Below, piece by piece: positions 17,931-27,061 of a DNA stretch of 64,000 nt. The translations under genes and the position numbers were made by a program. The notes beneath the pieces were generated by a model. It was given only the letters and a program-made list of their open reading frames with translations. It did not search any database and was not told the origin of the DNA. Location of the stretch: positions 744,001-808,000 of the forward strand of contig NZ_MTCM01000002.1 of NCBI RefSeq assembly GCF_002000245.1, in the 5' to 3' direction. The stretch is from Sphingobacterium sp. CZ-UAM. GTDB taxonomy: Bacteria > Bacteroidota > Bacteroidia > Sphingobacteriales > Sphingobacteriaceae. Numbering within the stretch: position 1 is the stretch's first letter; every line of letters starts with the position of its first letter.

Positions 17931-18636
17931 GGGTATTGTCCTAAAAACAACCAATTATTCGGAAAGCAGCCTTGTCGCACAAATATATACCGAGTCATTT
18001 GGTATGCAATCTTACCTCATTGCTGGCGCACGTAAGCCCAAAGCAAAAATCAAAGCCAACATCTTACAGCCTTTACATCTTCTCGAAATCATCGCAACAC
18101 ATAAGGATAATGGTTCACTACAACGTATTTCGGAAGCCCGGCAAACGCCGGTATTGCAGGAAATTCCTTATGATATTGTAAAAAGCTCGCTCGCACTTTT
18201 CTTAAATGAAATCTTATATAAAGTATTGAAAGAACAGGAAAGCGATCCTTATTTATTTGAATTTATCCATCAGTCGATCCGTTGGCTGGATGAAACACAT
18301 TTAAATCTGGCCAATTTCCATTTGGTATTTTTAATAAAACTGACACGCTTTCTTGGTTTTTATCCAACCACAACCAAGCAATCGCTGCCTTATTTTAACT
18401 TACATGAGGCAACTTTCTCAAATAGTCTCCCAGAACACCCGCTGGTACTTCAGGAGCCACACACTTCCATTTTCCGCAGCTTAATCGAATCCGAATACTC
18501 GACTAGTGACCATATTAAAATGTCTAGTACAGATCGACAATTTTTATTGGAAAAGTTACTGGACTTTTATAGAATCCACCGCACAAATTTCAGAGAAATA
18601 AAATCACTGTATATCCTAGAGGAAATCTTCCGATAG
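17914..18636 (+). CDS. recO: DNA repair protein RecO
   Basis: RecO helps load RecA on SSB-coated DNA in the RecFOR pathway. The ATG at 17914 (MLNKTRGIVLKTTNYSESS) matches the usual RecO start and gives 240 residues. The N-terminal OB fold covers about residues 1-80 (SFGMQSYLIAGARKPK). A helical C-terminal domain follows. The zinc-binding cysteines found in some RecO proteins are absent, as in many Bacteroidota homologues. It overlaps the upstream membrane protein gene by 17 bases. Confidence 0.92.
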   Translation: MLNKTRGIVLKTTNYSESSLVAQIYTESFGMQSYLIAGARKPKAKIKANILQPLHLLEIIATHKDNGSLQRISEARQTPVLQEIPYDIVKSSLALFLNEILYKVLKEQESDPYLFEFIHQSIRWLDETHLNLANFHLVFLIKLTRFLGFYPTTTKQSLPYFNLHEATFSNSLPEHPLVLQEPHTSIFRSLIESEYSTSDHIKMSSTDRQFLLEKLLDFYRIHRTNFREIKSLYILEEIFR

Positions 18637-18880
18637 CACGCGGCAGCAATTATTTTAAATAGATCTCCCCAACGACAATATATTTCTGGCACAAAAAATA
18701 CACACAATAGCGTATAAATACACAACAGGAAAGTGCTATTTTAAATTATCATTAATTGCCCCTCATCATCCCCCCTAATAATTGTTTAATCAGATAAATT
18801 CTTGGTACATTTATTGTAACAGAATCACATTAACAAATGATTTACTAACACATATTTTTCACCTAAAATCTCAAAATTAT

Positions 18881-19369
18881 ATGGAAATTAAAGATTGGTT
18901 TTTAAAAGTTGTAAGGGACAATTATGCAAACTTTAATGGACGTGCTCGTCGTAAAGAGTACTGGATGTTTTTTCTGGCAAATGTTCTCATTGGAGTAGTC
19001 TTTGGAATACTCGGGCAAATTGCAAGTGTATTTTCTTACATTTCTTATCTAATAAGCTTAGCTCTACTTATTCCAGGCATTGCTGTTGCAGTACGTCGAT
19101 TACATGATACGAATAAATCGGGCTGGTTTTTACTATTGGCACTTATCCCATTGGTCAACTTATACTTGATTTACCTGATGGTTATTGAAGGCGACAAAGG
19201 TCCAAATCAGTATGGTCCCGATCCTAAGGCAGAGGAAAATGGAGCAAATCACCCCTTCAATCAAGCACAAGATCCATTTGGTTCTTCACAATCAAGAGAT
19301 CCGTTTGGTAGCTCACAGGCACCTGATTCACCTTCAACTCCGCCCGCTGATAGAGATCCATTCGCATAG
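18881..19369 (+). CDS. DUF805 inner-membrane protein with DPFG-repeat tail
   Basis: The ATG at 18881 (MEIKDWFLKVVRDNYANF) gives 162 residues; the longer ORF adds an unlikely N-terminus. The DUF805 domain shows NGRARRKEYWMF near residue 20, several hydrophobic helices, AVRRLHDTNKSGW near residue 72, and the EGDKGPNQYGPDP signature near residue 105. The last about 40 residues are low complexity: DPFGSSQ occurs twice and a third DPF ends the protein. Function is unknown. A perfect palindromic terminator follows. Confidence 0.85.
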   Translation: MEIKDWFLKVVRDNYANFNGRARRKEYWMFFLANVLIGVVFGILGQIASVFSYISYLISLALLIPGIAVAVRRLHDTNKSGWFLLLALIPLVNLYLIYLMVIEGDKGPNQYGPDPKAEENGANHPFNQAQDPFGSSQSRDPFGSSQAPDSPSTPPADRDPFA

Positions 19370-19380
19370 TAGATCAAGCA

Positions 19381-19433
19381 GAATACATAAAAAGAGCGTT
19401 CATTTATTAAATGAACGCTCTTTTTATGTATTC
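19381..19433. terminator. Bidirectional terminator, 53-bp perfect palindrome
   Basis: The two arms of 26 bases (19381-19406 and 19408-19433) are perfectly complementary around a single central base. The stem core GAGCGTTCATTTA carries A- and T-runs outside, so it can end transcripts from both sides. Confidence 0.8.
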
Positions 19434-19474
19434 TTTTTAGTAAATGCTGAATTTTCAGCAAAAGACCTCTGCGA

Positions 19475-19681
19475 TCAATGTCTATGCTTTTTCTTTTGTT
19501 GCCCAGGAGCAAAATCTCTTGCAGATTGCTCTCCATAATATTTTTTTGCCTGACCGGGAGGCATACCTTTTGATTTATGCTTGTGTCTATGTCCATGCGC
19601 ATGTCCATGATGTGTGGAATAACACGCCGACATCGAAATAGTCATGACAGCAGCAAAAATCAATAATAACGTACGTTTCAT
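19475..19681 (-). CDS. Small histidine-rich lipoprotein
   Basis: The 68-residue protein has a lipoprotein-type signal (residues 1-20, SMSACYS, C20 acylated). A histidine-rich segment follows (HHGHAHGHRHKHKHK-like, residues 24-36), then MPPGQAKKYYGEQSARDFAPGQQKK. Similar short proteins occur in Sphingobacteriaceae, some named quinol oxidase subunit 4 without visible reason. Metal binding by the histidines is an inference. It is a single gene, convergent with the DUF805 gene. Confidence 0.7.
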   Translation of the reverse strand: MKRTLLLIFAAVMTISMSACYSTHHGHAHGHRHKHKSKGMPPGQAKKYYGEQSARDFAPGQQKKKHRH

Positions 19682-19741
19682 GTTAAACTATCTATTTGTA
19701 AATAGATCTATGCAATTATCAGTCCAAATTATTATCCAATA

Positions 19742-19772
19742 AAAAAGCCCATGCGGATGGCATAGGCTTTTT
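19742..19772 (-). terminator. Intrinsic terminator of the cold-shock gene
   Basis: AAAAGCC / GGCTTTT arms with an inner ATGC/GCAT pair lie 26 bases after the stop codon, with A- and T-runs outside. Confidence 0.7.
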
Positions 19773-19797
19773 CACAATAAATATATCTTGAATCTAA

Positions 19798-19989
19798 TTA
19801 GATAACTCTTACATTTACCGCATTAAGACCTTTACGGCCTTGTTCAACTTCGTAAGATACATTATCATTCTCACGAACTTTGTCAACTAATCCTGAAACG
19901 TGAACAAAAATTTCGCTCTCGCCTGAATTAGGGATGATGAAACCGAAACCTTTGGTCTCATTAAAGAATTTTACTTTACCTTCTTGCAT
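19798..19989 (-). CDS. Cold-shock protein, CspA family
   Basis: The single cold-shock domain of 63 residues binds single-stranded RNA or DNA. RNP1 is KGFGFI (residues 13-18) and RNP2 is IFVHVSG (residues 27-33). The VRVI end is typical of Bacteroidota cold-shock proteins. The leader upstream to about 20020 is AT-rich and carries a near-consensus -7 motif (TACCTTTA). It is a single gene. Confidence 0.95.
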   Translation of the reverse strand: MQEGKVKFFNETKGFGFIIPNSGESEIFVHVSGLVDKVRENDNVSYEVEQGRKGLNAVNVRVI

Positions 19990-20151
19990 GGCACTATTTT
20001 ATTAATTTCCCTAAAGGTATAGAAATAAAATCAAAAATCTTAACGTTTTTATTTTTTTTATCCGTTAAACTTTTTTGTCAACTTTGGCTCCAATCTTGTA
20101 GCAATGCGATAATAGCAATCGTATTATTATAAAACTTTAAGATCGTAAAAC

Positions 20152-20868
20152 ATGAAAAAAATATTATTAGGACTGGCTTTTTTAGGTTTGATGACAAAAC
20201 TAAACGCTCAACAAATGGTAAATAAAGAATTTGTATCTACAGTGGGTCGCGCAGAAGAAGAAGTGACTCCGGACATCATCTATATAGATGTTACACTAAA
20301 AGAGTTTTATGATAATGGAAACACGAAGAAAAAGGTTGCAATAGACAAGTTGGAAAAAGATCTTTTTGACTCTGCAACAAAAGCAGGTGTTAAAAAAGAA
20401 GATTTTACGATACAGAATATCTGGAGCTATAATACCCCTGAAAAAAAGAAAAAGGACACGGATATACTACTTTCGAGACAATACCGAATTAAAGTAACGA
20501 ACTTAAACAACTTAGATCAGTTATTGGATGGAGTTGATAAAGCAGGCATTCAAAGCACTTACATCAGTGAATATGATTATTCTAAGAAAAAAGAGCTTGA
20601 AAAAACCTTAAAAACGAAAGCTGTGTTGGATGCGAAAGCGAATGCGCAGATTCTTGCCGAAGCAGCAGGACAGAAAATCGGTAAAGCGATCGTCCTTTCG
20701 GAAACACCGCAACAAATTATCTTTGGTGTCCAACCGATGATGCGCAATGCAATGTACAAAGGCGCCATGGCTGAAGCGGCAGACGCTGCTGGTGAAAATG
20801 GCCTTGACTTAAATATCAGGCCAATGAAAGTGACCAGCGAAATCAGCGCATCTTTCGAACTATTGTAA
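20152..20868 (+). CDS. Secreted SIMPL-domain (DUF541) protein
   Basis: The 238-residue protein has a signal peptide (residues 1-19, ending LNAQ) and one SIMPL/DUF541 domain over the rest. The start FVSTVGRAEEEVTPDIIYIDVTL and the end VTSEISASFELL are typical. These periplasmic proteins have been linked to membrane protection in a few bacteria, but the biochemical role is unknown. It is followed two bases later by the DUF4112 gene, so the two are co-transcribed. Confidence 0.85.
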   Translation: MKKILLGLAFLGLMTKLNAQQMVNKEFVSTVGRAEEEVTPDIIYIDVTLKEFYDNGNTKKKVAIDKLEKDLFDSATKAGVKKEDFTIQNIWSYNTPEKKKKDTDILLSRQYRIKVTNLNNLDQLLDGVDKAGIQSTYISEYDYSKKKELEKTLKTKAVLDAKANAQILAEAAGQKIGKAIVLSETPQQIIFGVQPMMRNAMYKGAMAEAADAAGENGLDLNIRPMKVTSEISASFELL

Positions 20869-20870
20869 TC

Positions 20871-21368
20871 ATGCATAGAGAATTATCTCCAGAAGATAAA
20901 AAGAAACGATTAGACCATGATTTCGGTTGGATCAACCGAATATCCTGGTTAATGGATAATCAGTTCAAGATTGGCAATTTCCGGTTCGGATTGGATCCGA
21001 TCTTGAATCTGATTCCCTTAGGGGGTGCTATTGCCGGATTTGGCACGTCATTAGTCCTAGTCATTGCCATGTGGCGAAATGGAGCTAGTCCAAAATTAGT
21101 CATCCGTATGCTGCTCAATATCAGCCTCGACGCTATCTTGGGAAGTATTCCTTTCTTGGGTAATATTTTCGATTTTTACAGCAAGGCCAACGAGAAGAAT
21201 ATCCGGCTTCTACGTGAGCACTATTATGAGGGCCGACATAAAGGTTCAGGCATCGGGATTATCTTAACGATCGTATTGATCCTTTTTATTTTAATCGCTG
21301 TCACCTGTTATCTGATCTGGGTTTTCTTTTCATGGGCATTTTCGCTGCTAAACGGGATTTCTTTCTAA
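20871..21368 (+). CDS. DUF4112 membrane protein
   Basis: The 165-residue protein shows the DUF4112 pattern: an N-terminal charged part (MDNQFKIGNFRFGLDPILNLIPLGG), a hydrophobic helix, then SLDAILGSIPFLGNIFDFYSKANEKNIRLL, and a strongly hydrophobic C-terminal helix (about residues 120-160). Function is unknown. It starts two bases after the SIMPL gene. Confidence 0.85.
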   Translation: MHRELSPEDKKKRLDHDFGWINRISWLMDNQFKIGNFRFGLDPILNLIPLGGAIAGFGTSLVLVIAMWRNGASPKLVIRMLLNISLDAILGSIPFLGNIFDFYSKANEKNIRLLREHYYEGRHKGSGIGIILTIVLILFILIAVTCYLIWVFFSWAFSLLNGISF

Positions 21369-21513
21369 GATCAAGCCCTTTTTATATCACTTCCCCTTGC
21401 AGTACAGCTTGGATATAAAAACAATTGTGCATATCTAATATCTATTTAATAATTTTGATAGCAGTAGATCCCGTAGTGAGGCGATCTCCCAACACTAATT
21501 TTAGCATTAAAAA

Positions 21514-21882
21514 ATGAGCAAAAAAAGAATATTTGCCCTACTTCTGGTTGCCATCATGCTTGCGGCCATTCTAACAAACCCGAGTAAGGAAGAGCACGAA
21601 AAAATTGTCCGTGCAAAAGCTGAGCAATTATTAAAAAATCAGCTTCATGCAAAAGATCAAGCCTTTTTCGGCTTGGGGATGCAACTTTTCGGAAATAATT
21701 TAGTGGACAATTTTGTCCAGAATTCGATCGTTGTAGACAATTATTACCTCTTTTCTCTCACCAAGATAAAATGGCAAGGCACGGAACAGATTATCGGTGG
21801 TGGCGCATTTAAACAGGTTTGGTTGAGTCCCAAGATTGATGAAAAAGCGGATGAAATCATTGCCGCATTGAAAAAAATCTAA
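21514..21882 (+). CDS. Small secreted or membrane-anchored protein, DUF4359-like
   Basis: The 122-residue protein starts with a hydrophobic anchor or signal (residues 6-20) followed by TNPSKEEHEK, which recalls the DUF4359 family. The rest is soluble and ends LSPKIDEKADEIIAALKKI. It lies one base upstream of the pseudouridine synthase gene, so the two form a transcription unit. Function is unknown. Confidence 0.7.
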   Translation: MSKKRIFALLLVAIMLAAILTNPSKEEHEKIVRAKAEQLLKNQLHAKDQAFFGLGMQLFGNNLVDNFVQNSIVVDNYYLFSLTKIKWQGTEQIIGGGAFKQVWLSPKIDEKADEIIAALKKI

Positions 21883-21883
21883 T

Positions 21884-22576
21884 ATGTCTTTAGAAATTCT
21901 TTACGAAGACGAATCCATCGTAGCCATCAATAAACCGCATGGCCTTTTGGTGCATCGCTCTTCGATTGCGCGTGACACCTCCGAATTTGCCCTTCAAATA
22001 CTACGTGATCAGCTCGGGAAAACGGTATATCCTGCTCATCGCCTTGACCGTAAAACCGGCGGGGTGCTTTTGTTCTCACTAAACAAAGAAACGGACCAAT
22101 ATCTCCAAAAAAGTTTTCAGGAACATCAGATAGACAAAAAGTACCTGGCCTTACTGAGAGGCTTCGCTCCTGAGGAAGGTCTGATTGACTATCCATTGAA
22201 AAAAGAAAATGGCACCATACAGGAAGCCCAGACATCGTTCAGGCTACTCGCCAAAAGTGAATTGGATATTCCTTTCGGAAAATTCCCAACCTCGCGTTAC
22301 AGTCTTGTTGAAGCCAACCCACTTACTGGCCGCATGCATCAACTGCGGCGTCACTTTGCGCACATCTTTTATCCCATTATCGGTGATCGTCCGCATGGCT
22401 GTAATAAGCAAAATAAATTCTGGAAAGAGAATTATCAGATGGATACAATGCTACTGCATGCCTCTGAATTAACCTTCAGACATCCCCAGTCAGGCGAAAC
22501 TATTCATATAAAAGCAGCAATCCAATCCGAATTCCGGAAAGTACTTGGAATCTTAAATATAAATGAACGATGTTAA
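21884..22576 (+). CDS. truC: RluA-family pseudouridine synthase, probably TruC (tRNA position 65)
   Basis: The 230-residue protein lacks an S4 domain. The catalytic aspartate is D55 in HRLDRKTGG, and NKPHGLLVH (residues 16-24) and TGRMHQLRRHFAHI follow the family pattern. The RPHGCNKQNKFW segment fits TruC better than RluA or RluD. It overlaps the next gene by 7 bases (ATGTTAA), which implies coupling. Substrate assignment is from family resemblance only. Confidence 0.85.
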   Translation: MSLEILYEDESIVAINKPHGLLVHRSSIARDTSEFALQILRDQLGKTVYPAHRLDRKTGGVLLFSLNKETDQYLQKSFQEHQIDKKYLALLRGFAPEEGLIDYPLKKENGTIQEAQTSFRLLAKSELDIPFGKFPTSRYSLVEANPLTGRMHQLRRHFAHIFYPIIGDRPHGCNKQNKFWKENYQMDTMLLHASELTFRHPQSGETIHIKAAIQSEFRKVLGILNINERC

Positions 22577-23388
22577 AATTAATTCTCGAAGCATTTATCA
22601 GCATATCAGGCATCGCCGCGGCATCTGGGATCGTCTATAATAATGATGAACTCCATATTGTATCAGATAACAGCAATTATCTATATAGCTATAACCTTGC
22701 TCAGCAACGCCTATCCAAAACGGCTCTATTGGAAGCTGAACCCATGGAAAATATCAGTAAAGCGAACAAAATGGATCTTGAATCCATTACTTTCGATGGC
22801 AAGCGCTACTACCTATATGGCTCAGGGTCAACTGAAAAGAGAAACAACCGGTTTATTTGGGACGGAAACAAAGTCGTGAAGGAAGACTATAGCGAAATCT
22901 ATGCGCGTTTAATGAGGAAATTTAAGATCAGTAAATCGGACTTCAACATCGAGGGAGTGCTGCATATTGACGACCGTATCTTGTTTTTCAACAGAGGAAA
23001 TGGCCCAAAAGGTATCAATGCGATTTTAGAATACAACAGTAAAGCTGAAGAGAAATCGCGCTGTATTCCAATCGAGTTACCCAAGTTAAATGGGATCAGT
23101 ACTGGTTTTTCCGACGCGACAGTTGTCGGTGATGACATTTATTTTATCGCAACTGCAGAAGATGCAAAATCGACCTATCTCGATGGCGAGATCGCTGGAT
23201 CTTTACTTGGTAAGATATCAGCAAATCTGTCTTCCAAACTGGAAGTATTTCAAATACCCGAAAATCACAAGTTTGAGGGAATCACCCTCAAGGAGAAAAC
23301 CGACAACGGTTTAATTTTCTTACTCTGCGAAGATGCTGATACAGAAGATGCTGAACTGACGGTTTATTCGTTGAAAGTAACGAATTAA
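22570..23388 (+). CDS. Uncharacterised beta-propeller-like protein (DUF6929-like)
   Basis: The 272-residue protein has repeating strand-rich blocks such as DELHIVSDNSNYLYSYNL, FDGKRYYLYGSGS, GDDIYFIATAED and GLIFLLCEDAD, consistent with a propeller of about five blades. Conserved-looking pairs LESITFDG and IEGVLHIDDRILFFNRGN suggest a binding face. It has no clear signal peptide: residues 1-19 are only moderately hydrophobic. It overlaps truC by 7 bases. I have a weak memory of the family as DUF6929. Function is unknown. Confidence 0.75.
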   Translation: MLKLILEAFISISGIAAASGIVYNNDELHIVSDNSNYLYSYNLAQQRLSKTALLEAEPMENISKANKMDLESITFDGKRYYLYGSGSTEKRNNRFIWDGNKVVKEDYSEIYARLMRKFKISKSDFNIEGVLHIDDRILFFNRGNGPKGINAILEYNSKAEEKSRCIPIELPKLNGISTGFSDATVVGDDIYFIATAEDAKSTYLDGEIAGSLLGKISANLSSKLEVFQIPENHKFEGITLKEKTDNGLIFLLCEDADTEDAELTVYSLKVTN

Positions 23389-23437
23389 ATCGTTTGTTCT
23401 AAAATAGATTCAAAGCTAGGAATCACGTATATTTTAT

Positions 23438-23445
23438 TAAATTTG
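23438..23445 (+). promoter_or_regulatory. -7 promoter element TAAATTTG of gcvT
   Basis: This exact TAnnTTTG match lies 23 bases upstream of the gcvT ATG. Confidence 0.5.
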
Positions 23446-23468
23446 CAACTGATTAAAACTTAATTTTT

Positions 23469-24551
23469 ATGTTAAAAAATACTGCCCTTTCGGAGACACA
23501 CATTGCTTTAGGAGCAAAGATGGTTCCCTTCGCAGGCTTCAACATGCCAGTGCAATATACTGGTATCAATGATGAGCACGAAACAGTTCGTACAGGTGTA
23601 GGAGTTTTTGATGTAAGCCACATGGGCGAATTCATCCTTAAAGGTGAAAAAGCACTGGATCTTCTTCAAAAAATCTCTTCCAACGATGTATCGAAATTAT
23701 ATGACGGCAAAGTTCAATATGCTTATATTCCGAACGAAACAGGTGGTGTTGTAGACGATTTTCTAACATATCGTATAGACGATAAGACCTATTTTCTGGT
23801 TGTCAATGCTTCCAATATCGAAAAAGACTGGAACTGGATTTCCAAATACAATACCGATGGTGTAGAAATGAAAAACATTTCTGACCAGACTTCTTTATTT
23901 GCTGTTCAAGGACCTAAAGCAGCGGATGCTTTACAATCGCTGACAGATATCGAGCTTGCCCCAATGGAATACTATACTTTTGCCAAAGGTACTTTTGCTG
24001 GTGTAGAAAACGTATTGGTATCAGCCACCGGCTATACTGGCGCAGGTGGTTTCGAAATTTATGTAGCCAATGAAGATGCACAAAAAGTTTGGGATGCTAT
24101 TTTTGAAGCCGGAAAAGCTTACGGAATTAAACCTATCGGATTGGGCGCTCGTGATACATTACGTCTAGAAATGGGTTTCTGCCTTTATGGAAATGATATC
24201 GACGACAATACATCTCCTTTAGAGGCTGGCTTAGGTTGGGTAACAAAGTTTACAAAGGACTTTGTGAATTCGGCCGCACTTAAAGCTGAAAAAGAAGCTG
24301 GACTTAAAAAGAAACTAGTTGGTTTTGAAATGATCGACAGAGGTATTCCGCGTCATGATTATGAGATCGTAGATGCTGATGGCAATGTAATCGGTCGGGT
24401 TACTTCGGGAACGCAATCTCCGACATTGAAAAAATCGGTAGGTTTGGGTTACGTAGATACTGCGTTCGCAAAAGACGGTACAGATATCTTTATCCATATC
24501 CGTAATCAAAAAGTTAAAGCTAAAGTAACGAAACCTCCATTTGTCAAATAA
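23469..24551 (+). CDS. gcvT: Aminomethyltransferase, T-protein of the glycine cleavage system
   Basis: The T-protein moves the methylene group from lipoyl-GcvH to tetrahydrofolate and releases ammonia. At 360 residues it has the normal length. Family signatures are [13 protein letters not shown] (residues 19-31), [11 protein letters not shown] near residue 45, [15 protein letters not shown] near 191, and [18 protein letters not shown] near 233. It has its own promoter motif and terminator and stands apart from gcvP. Confidence 0.97.
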   Translation: MLKNTALSETHIALGAKMVPFAGFNMPVQYTGINDEHETVRTGVGVFDVSHMGEFILKGEKALDLLQKISSNDVSKLYDGKVQYAYIPNETGGVVDDFLTYRIDDKTYFLVVNASNIEKDWNWISKYNTDGVEMKNISDQTSLFAVQGPKAADALQSLTDIELAPMEYYTFAKGTFAGVENVLVSATGYTGAGGFEIYVANEDAQKVWDAIFEAGKAYGIKPIGLGARDTLRLEMGFCLYGNDIDDNTSPLEAGLGWVTKFTKDFVNSAALKAEKEAGLKKKLVGFEMIDRGIPRHDYEIVDADGNVIGRVTSGTQSPTLKKSVGLGYVDTAFAKDGTDIFIHIRNQKVKAKVTKPPFVK

Positions 24552-24566
24552 AAACAAATGTAGACA

Positions 24567-24610
24567 ATACAAAAAGAGCAGAAGACGATCGTTTTCTGCT
24601 CTTTTTGTAT
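24567..24610. terminator. Bidirectional terminator with perfect 17-bp stem
   Basis: Arms at 24567-24583 and 24594-24610 (core AAAAAGAGCAGAA) lie between gcvT and the convergent three-gene operon. Confidence 0.8.
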
Positions 24611-24633
24611 GTTATAAGTAAGAAACTCCACTC

Positions 24634-24876
24634 TTATTTATTTTTTCCTTTCGCTTGCTTAGCAGCATATGCCTGCTTTTTTTCACGATCCTTTTCTTGG
24701 ATAACGACTTTTATCCGCTTGCTTAAGACGACCTTAAGGTAAATCAGAACAACCAAAAATGCGATAGACAATCCTGTCACCAACATATTTCCGGCTTTAT
24801 ACCCTTCAAATCCACAATACGCCAAAAATACAATGGCCAAGTTCAATACAATATTCAGTATAAAATATTTTGTCAT
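24634..24876 (-). CDS. Small membrane protein, third gene of the rhodanese operon
   Basis: The 80-residue protein has two hydrophobic helices (about residues 5-22 and 29-50) and a lysine-rich cytoplasmic tail (KKQAYAAKQAKGKNK). It starts one base after the stop of the preceding gene, so it is co-transcribed with it. I do not recognise the family. Confidence 0.7.
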   Translation of the reverse strand: MTKYFILNIVLNLAIVFLAYCGFEGYKAGNMLVTGLSIAFLVVLIYLKVVLSKRIKVVIQEKDREKKQAYAAKQAKGKNK

Positions 24877-24877
24877 A

Positions 24878-25174
24878 TTACTTTTTTGTTAATCCCAATA
24901 CACGTGGTCGCCACACAAAGAAATAGAAAATTCCGCCGATAATATTAAACAGTACAATAGCAAGTGCCATCAACATCCGCTCAGCATTGGAAATAGTCCT
25001 GGAAAGCATAATTTCCCGCAAGGCCAATATCACCCATAAGAGGGACAATAAAATAGAGAGGCTACTTAATACAGGGAAGATCCCTAAGTTTAAGAGCCGA
25101 GTTAATAGGGCTACGATATAAAAAGCAAGACTAAACAAGAAAGCTTGTTTAGTCTGATGCTCCAAGTTTTTCAT
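24878..25174 (-). CDS. Small membrane protein, second gene of the rhodanese operon
   Basis: The 98-residue protein has three hydrophobic helices (about residues 10-27, 32-52 and 66-90), with an acidic/polar loop between helices 2 and 3, and ends WRPRVLGLTKK. It lies one base after the rhodanese stop and one base before the next gene. The family is not recognised. Co-expression with a rhodanese suggests sulfur or redox chemistry at the membrane, but nothing in the sequence proves this. Confidence 0.7.
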   Translation of the reverse strand: MKNLEHQTKQAFLFSLAFYIVALLTRLLNLGIFPVLSSLSILLSLLWVILALREIMLSRTISNAERMLMALAIVLFNIIGGIFYFFVWRPRVLGLTKK

Positions 25175-25175
25175 A

Positions 25176-25490
25176 TTAATAAACGTCTAACTCTGGATCG
25201 ATTTCCTCTTTCCAGGCCAAGATACCGCCTTTTAAATTTGCTAGATTATCAAATCCTTGTTGCTCCAACAACATAATTGCCTGTGCTGAACGTTTTCCGG
25301 AACGACACTGAACGATAACGGGTTTATCCTTCGCAATCTTATCTGCTTCAATCAGGATTCCTGATAGGGGGATATTCAAACCGTTCAGATTTGAAACTTC
25401 ATATTCAAATGACTCACGCACATCAATCAATTGAAAATCTTCATTGTTATCGATCTTATTCTTTAATTCTTGTACAGATACTTCTTTCAT
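25176..25490 (-). CDS. Single-domain rhodanese-like sulfurtransferase
   Basis: The ATG at 25490 (MKEVSVQELKNKI) gives 104 residues; the longer ORF adds an N-terminus unlike rhodaneses. The catalytic cysteine is C62 in the loop CRSGKRS, a six-residue loop typical of sulfur-transferring rhodaneses. Other family marks are LIDVRESFEYEVSNLNGLNIPL and LKGGILAWKEEIDP. It leads a tight operon with two small membrane proteins. Confidence 0.9.
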   Translation of the reverse strand: MKEVSVQELKNKIDNNEDFQLIDVRESFEYEVSNLNGLNIPLSGILIEADKIAKDKPVIVQCRSGKRSAQAIMLLEQQGFDNLANLKGGILAWKEEIDPELDVY

Positions 25491-25756
25491 TGTCAAATAA
25501 TTTATAATCAAATATACTACATTTTTTTCTGAATTGTCTTTCTTCAAAAGCCATCAGGAACATTCATGCTTGTCGCTAATAATAGAACGACGAAATTTTA
25601 TTGAATGCATTTCATTCCTGAAGGGCCAACAAGATCCTTCATTTAAACTTTACAGTTTTGAGGGTAACGGTATTTACCCATTATGGGTTTGCTAGCACGA
25701 ATTTCTACAAAAATTACAGCCGAAATCATTATCTTCATCCGAACATAACTAATTTT

Positions 25757-27061
25757 ATGAATTCAGCACCTAAAATATCTTTAGTATTTTCGCTAATCGC
25801 CCTATGCTCCATGACATTTGGACAGCAAGTGATTTCCGAACAACAACGTCAGGGCGTGAGCCGTATCTTAAATACTTTGGCATCGGATGATATGCGTGGA
25901 CGATCGGCCCTGACAAAAGACATTGAGCCGGCGGCAGATTTTATCGCCGGAGAAATGAAAAAAATAGGGCTCAAACCTTATGCGGAAGAATCTTTCAGAC
26001 AGACATTCCAACTGGACAAACTCTCGCCCAAAAGCAATGTGGCCGCGATCAATGAAAAAGCGATTGCTGCTGAGCATATCATATCACTGGGCAGCCATGT
26101 TGACCTCAAATGGAACGAAAAAAGTCCTGTAAGGATCACCCATATCGCTTCTGGGGCTGATTTCTCTCAAGCCTTTCGGGAACAGTCCTTATCAAAGGAA
26201 AATACGCTCGTGCTGGTAGACCCTTCGTTTGAAGCCTCTTTTGTTCGTTTTGGCCAGATGCTCAACAAGCCTAAATTTGTGGAGGATCCGAACATACAAA
26301 AACCGTCCATAGTTTATCTGCTAAGCTCAGAAAAACCGAAAACATTTGATATTCATATCCAACGTGATCTTCAGCACTTCCCACTTTTTAATGTTGCCGG
26401 AATTATTCCCGGAAAGAGTAAGCCAAATGAATATGTAATCTTCTCTGGCCATTATGATCATATTGGTATATTACCTGCTGTTGGACAGGATTCGATAGCC
26501 AATGGAGCAGATGACGATGCTTCGGGAGTAACAGCGATGCTCACCCTTGCAGATTATTACAAGAAGAAAAATAACAATGAAAGGACGCTTATTTTTGTGG
26601 CCTTTACAGCCGAAGAACTCGGAATGTATGGCTCAAAATATTTTTCCAACCACATCAATGCCGATCAGGTCGTAGCTATGATCAATATGGAGATGATCGG
26701 AAAAGATTCAAAATTTGGTCCTAATACAGTATATATAACAGGCTATGATCAATCTGACTTGGGTAAATTGATGCAGGAAAACCTAAAAAACACGGCTTTC
26801 AAATTTTACCCAGATCCTTATACAAAACAAAATTTATTCTATCGCAGTGATAATGCCGTGTTAGCGGCAAAAGGTGTTCCCGCACATTCGTTTTCTACCT
26901 CCCAAATGGACAAAGATGAGTATTACCATACGGTAAAGGACGAAGTCAGCACCTTAAACGTTCAAAATATTATTTCCAGTATAGAAGCAATCGCGATCGG
27001 TACATCAGGCATTGTAGAAGGCAAACAAACGCCTTCACGTGTAGAAAAATTAAAGGATTAA
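25757..27061 (+). CDS. Secreted M28-family metallopeptidase
   Basis: The ATG at 25757 gives a 434-residue protein with a signal peptide (residues 1-22, ending TFGQ); the upstream extension lacks such a signal. The M28 domain has the di-zinc motifs in order: HYDHIG, DDDASGVTAML, TAEELGMYGS, the NMEMIGK stretch and HSFSTSQMDKDEYYH. An inserted domain of about 120 residues precedes the catalytic part. It probably removes N-terminal amino acids from peptides outside the cytoplasm. Its stop overlaps the convergent acetyltransferase stop by four bases. Confidence 0.92.
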   Translation: MNSAPKISLVFSLIALCSMTFGQQVISEQQRQGVSRILNTLASDDMRGRSALTKDIEPAADFIAGEMKKIGLKPYAEESFRQTFQLDKLSPKSNVAAINEKAIAAEHIISLGSHVDLKWNEKSPVRITHIASGADFSQAFREQSLSKENTLVLVDPSFEASFVRFGQMLNKPKFVEDPNIQKPSIVYLLSSEKPKTFDIHIQRDLQHFPLFNVAGIIPGKSKPNEYVIFSGHYDHIGILPAVGQDSIANGADDDASGVTAMLTLADYYKKKNNNERTLIFVAFTAEELGMYGSKYFSNHINADQVVAMINMEMIGKDSKFGPNTVYITGYDQSDLGKLMQENLKNTAFKFYPDPYTKQNLFYRSDNAVLAAKGVPAHSFSTSQMDKDEYYHTVKDEVSTLNVQNIISSIEAIAIGTSGIVEGKQTPSRVEKLKD

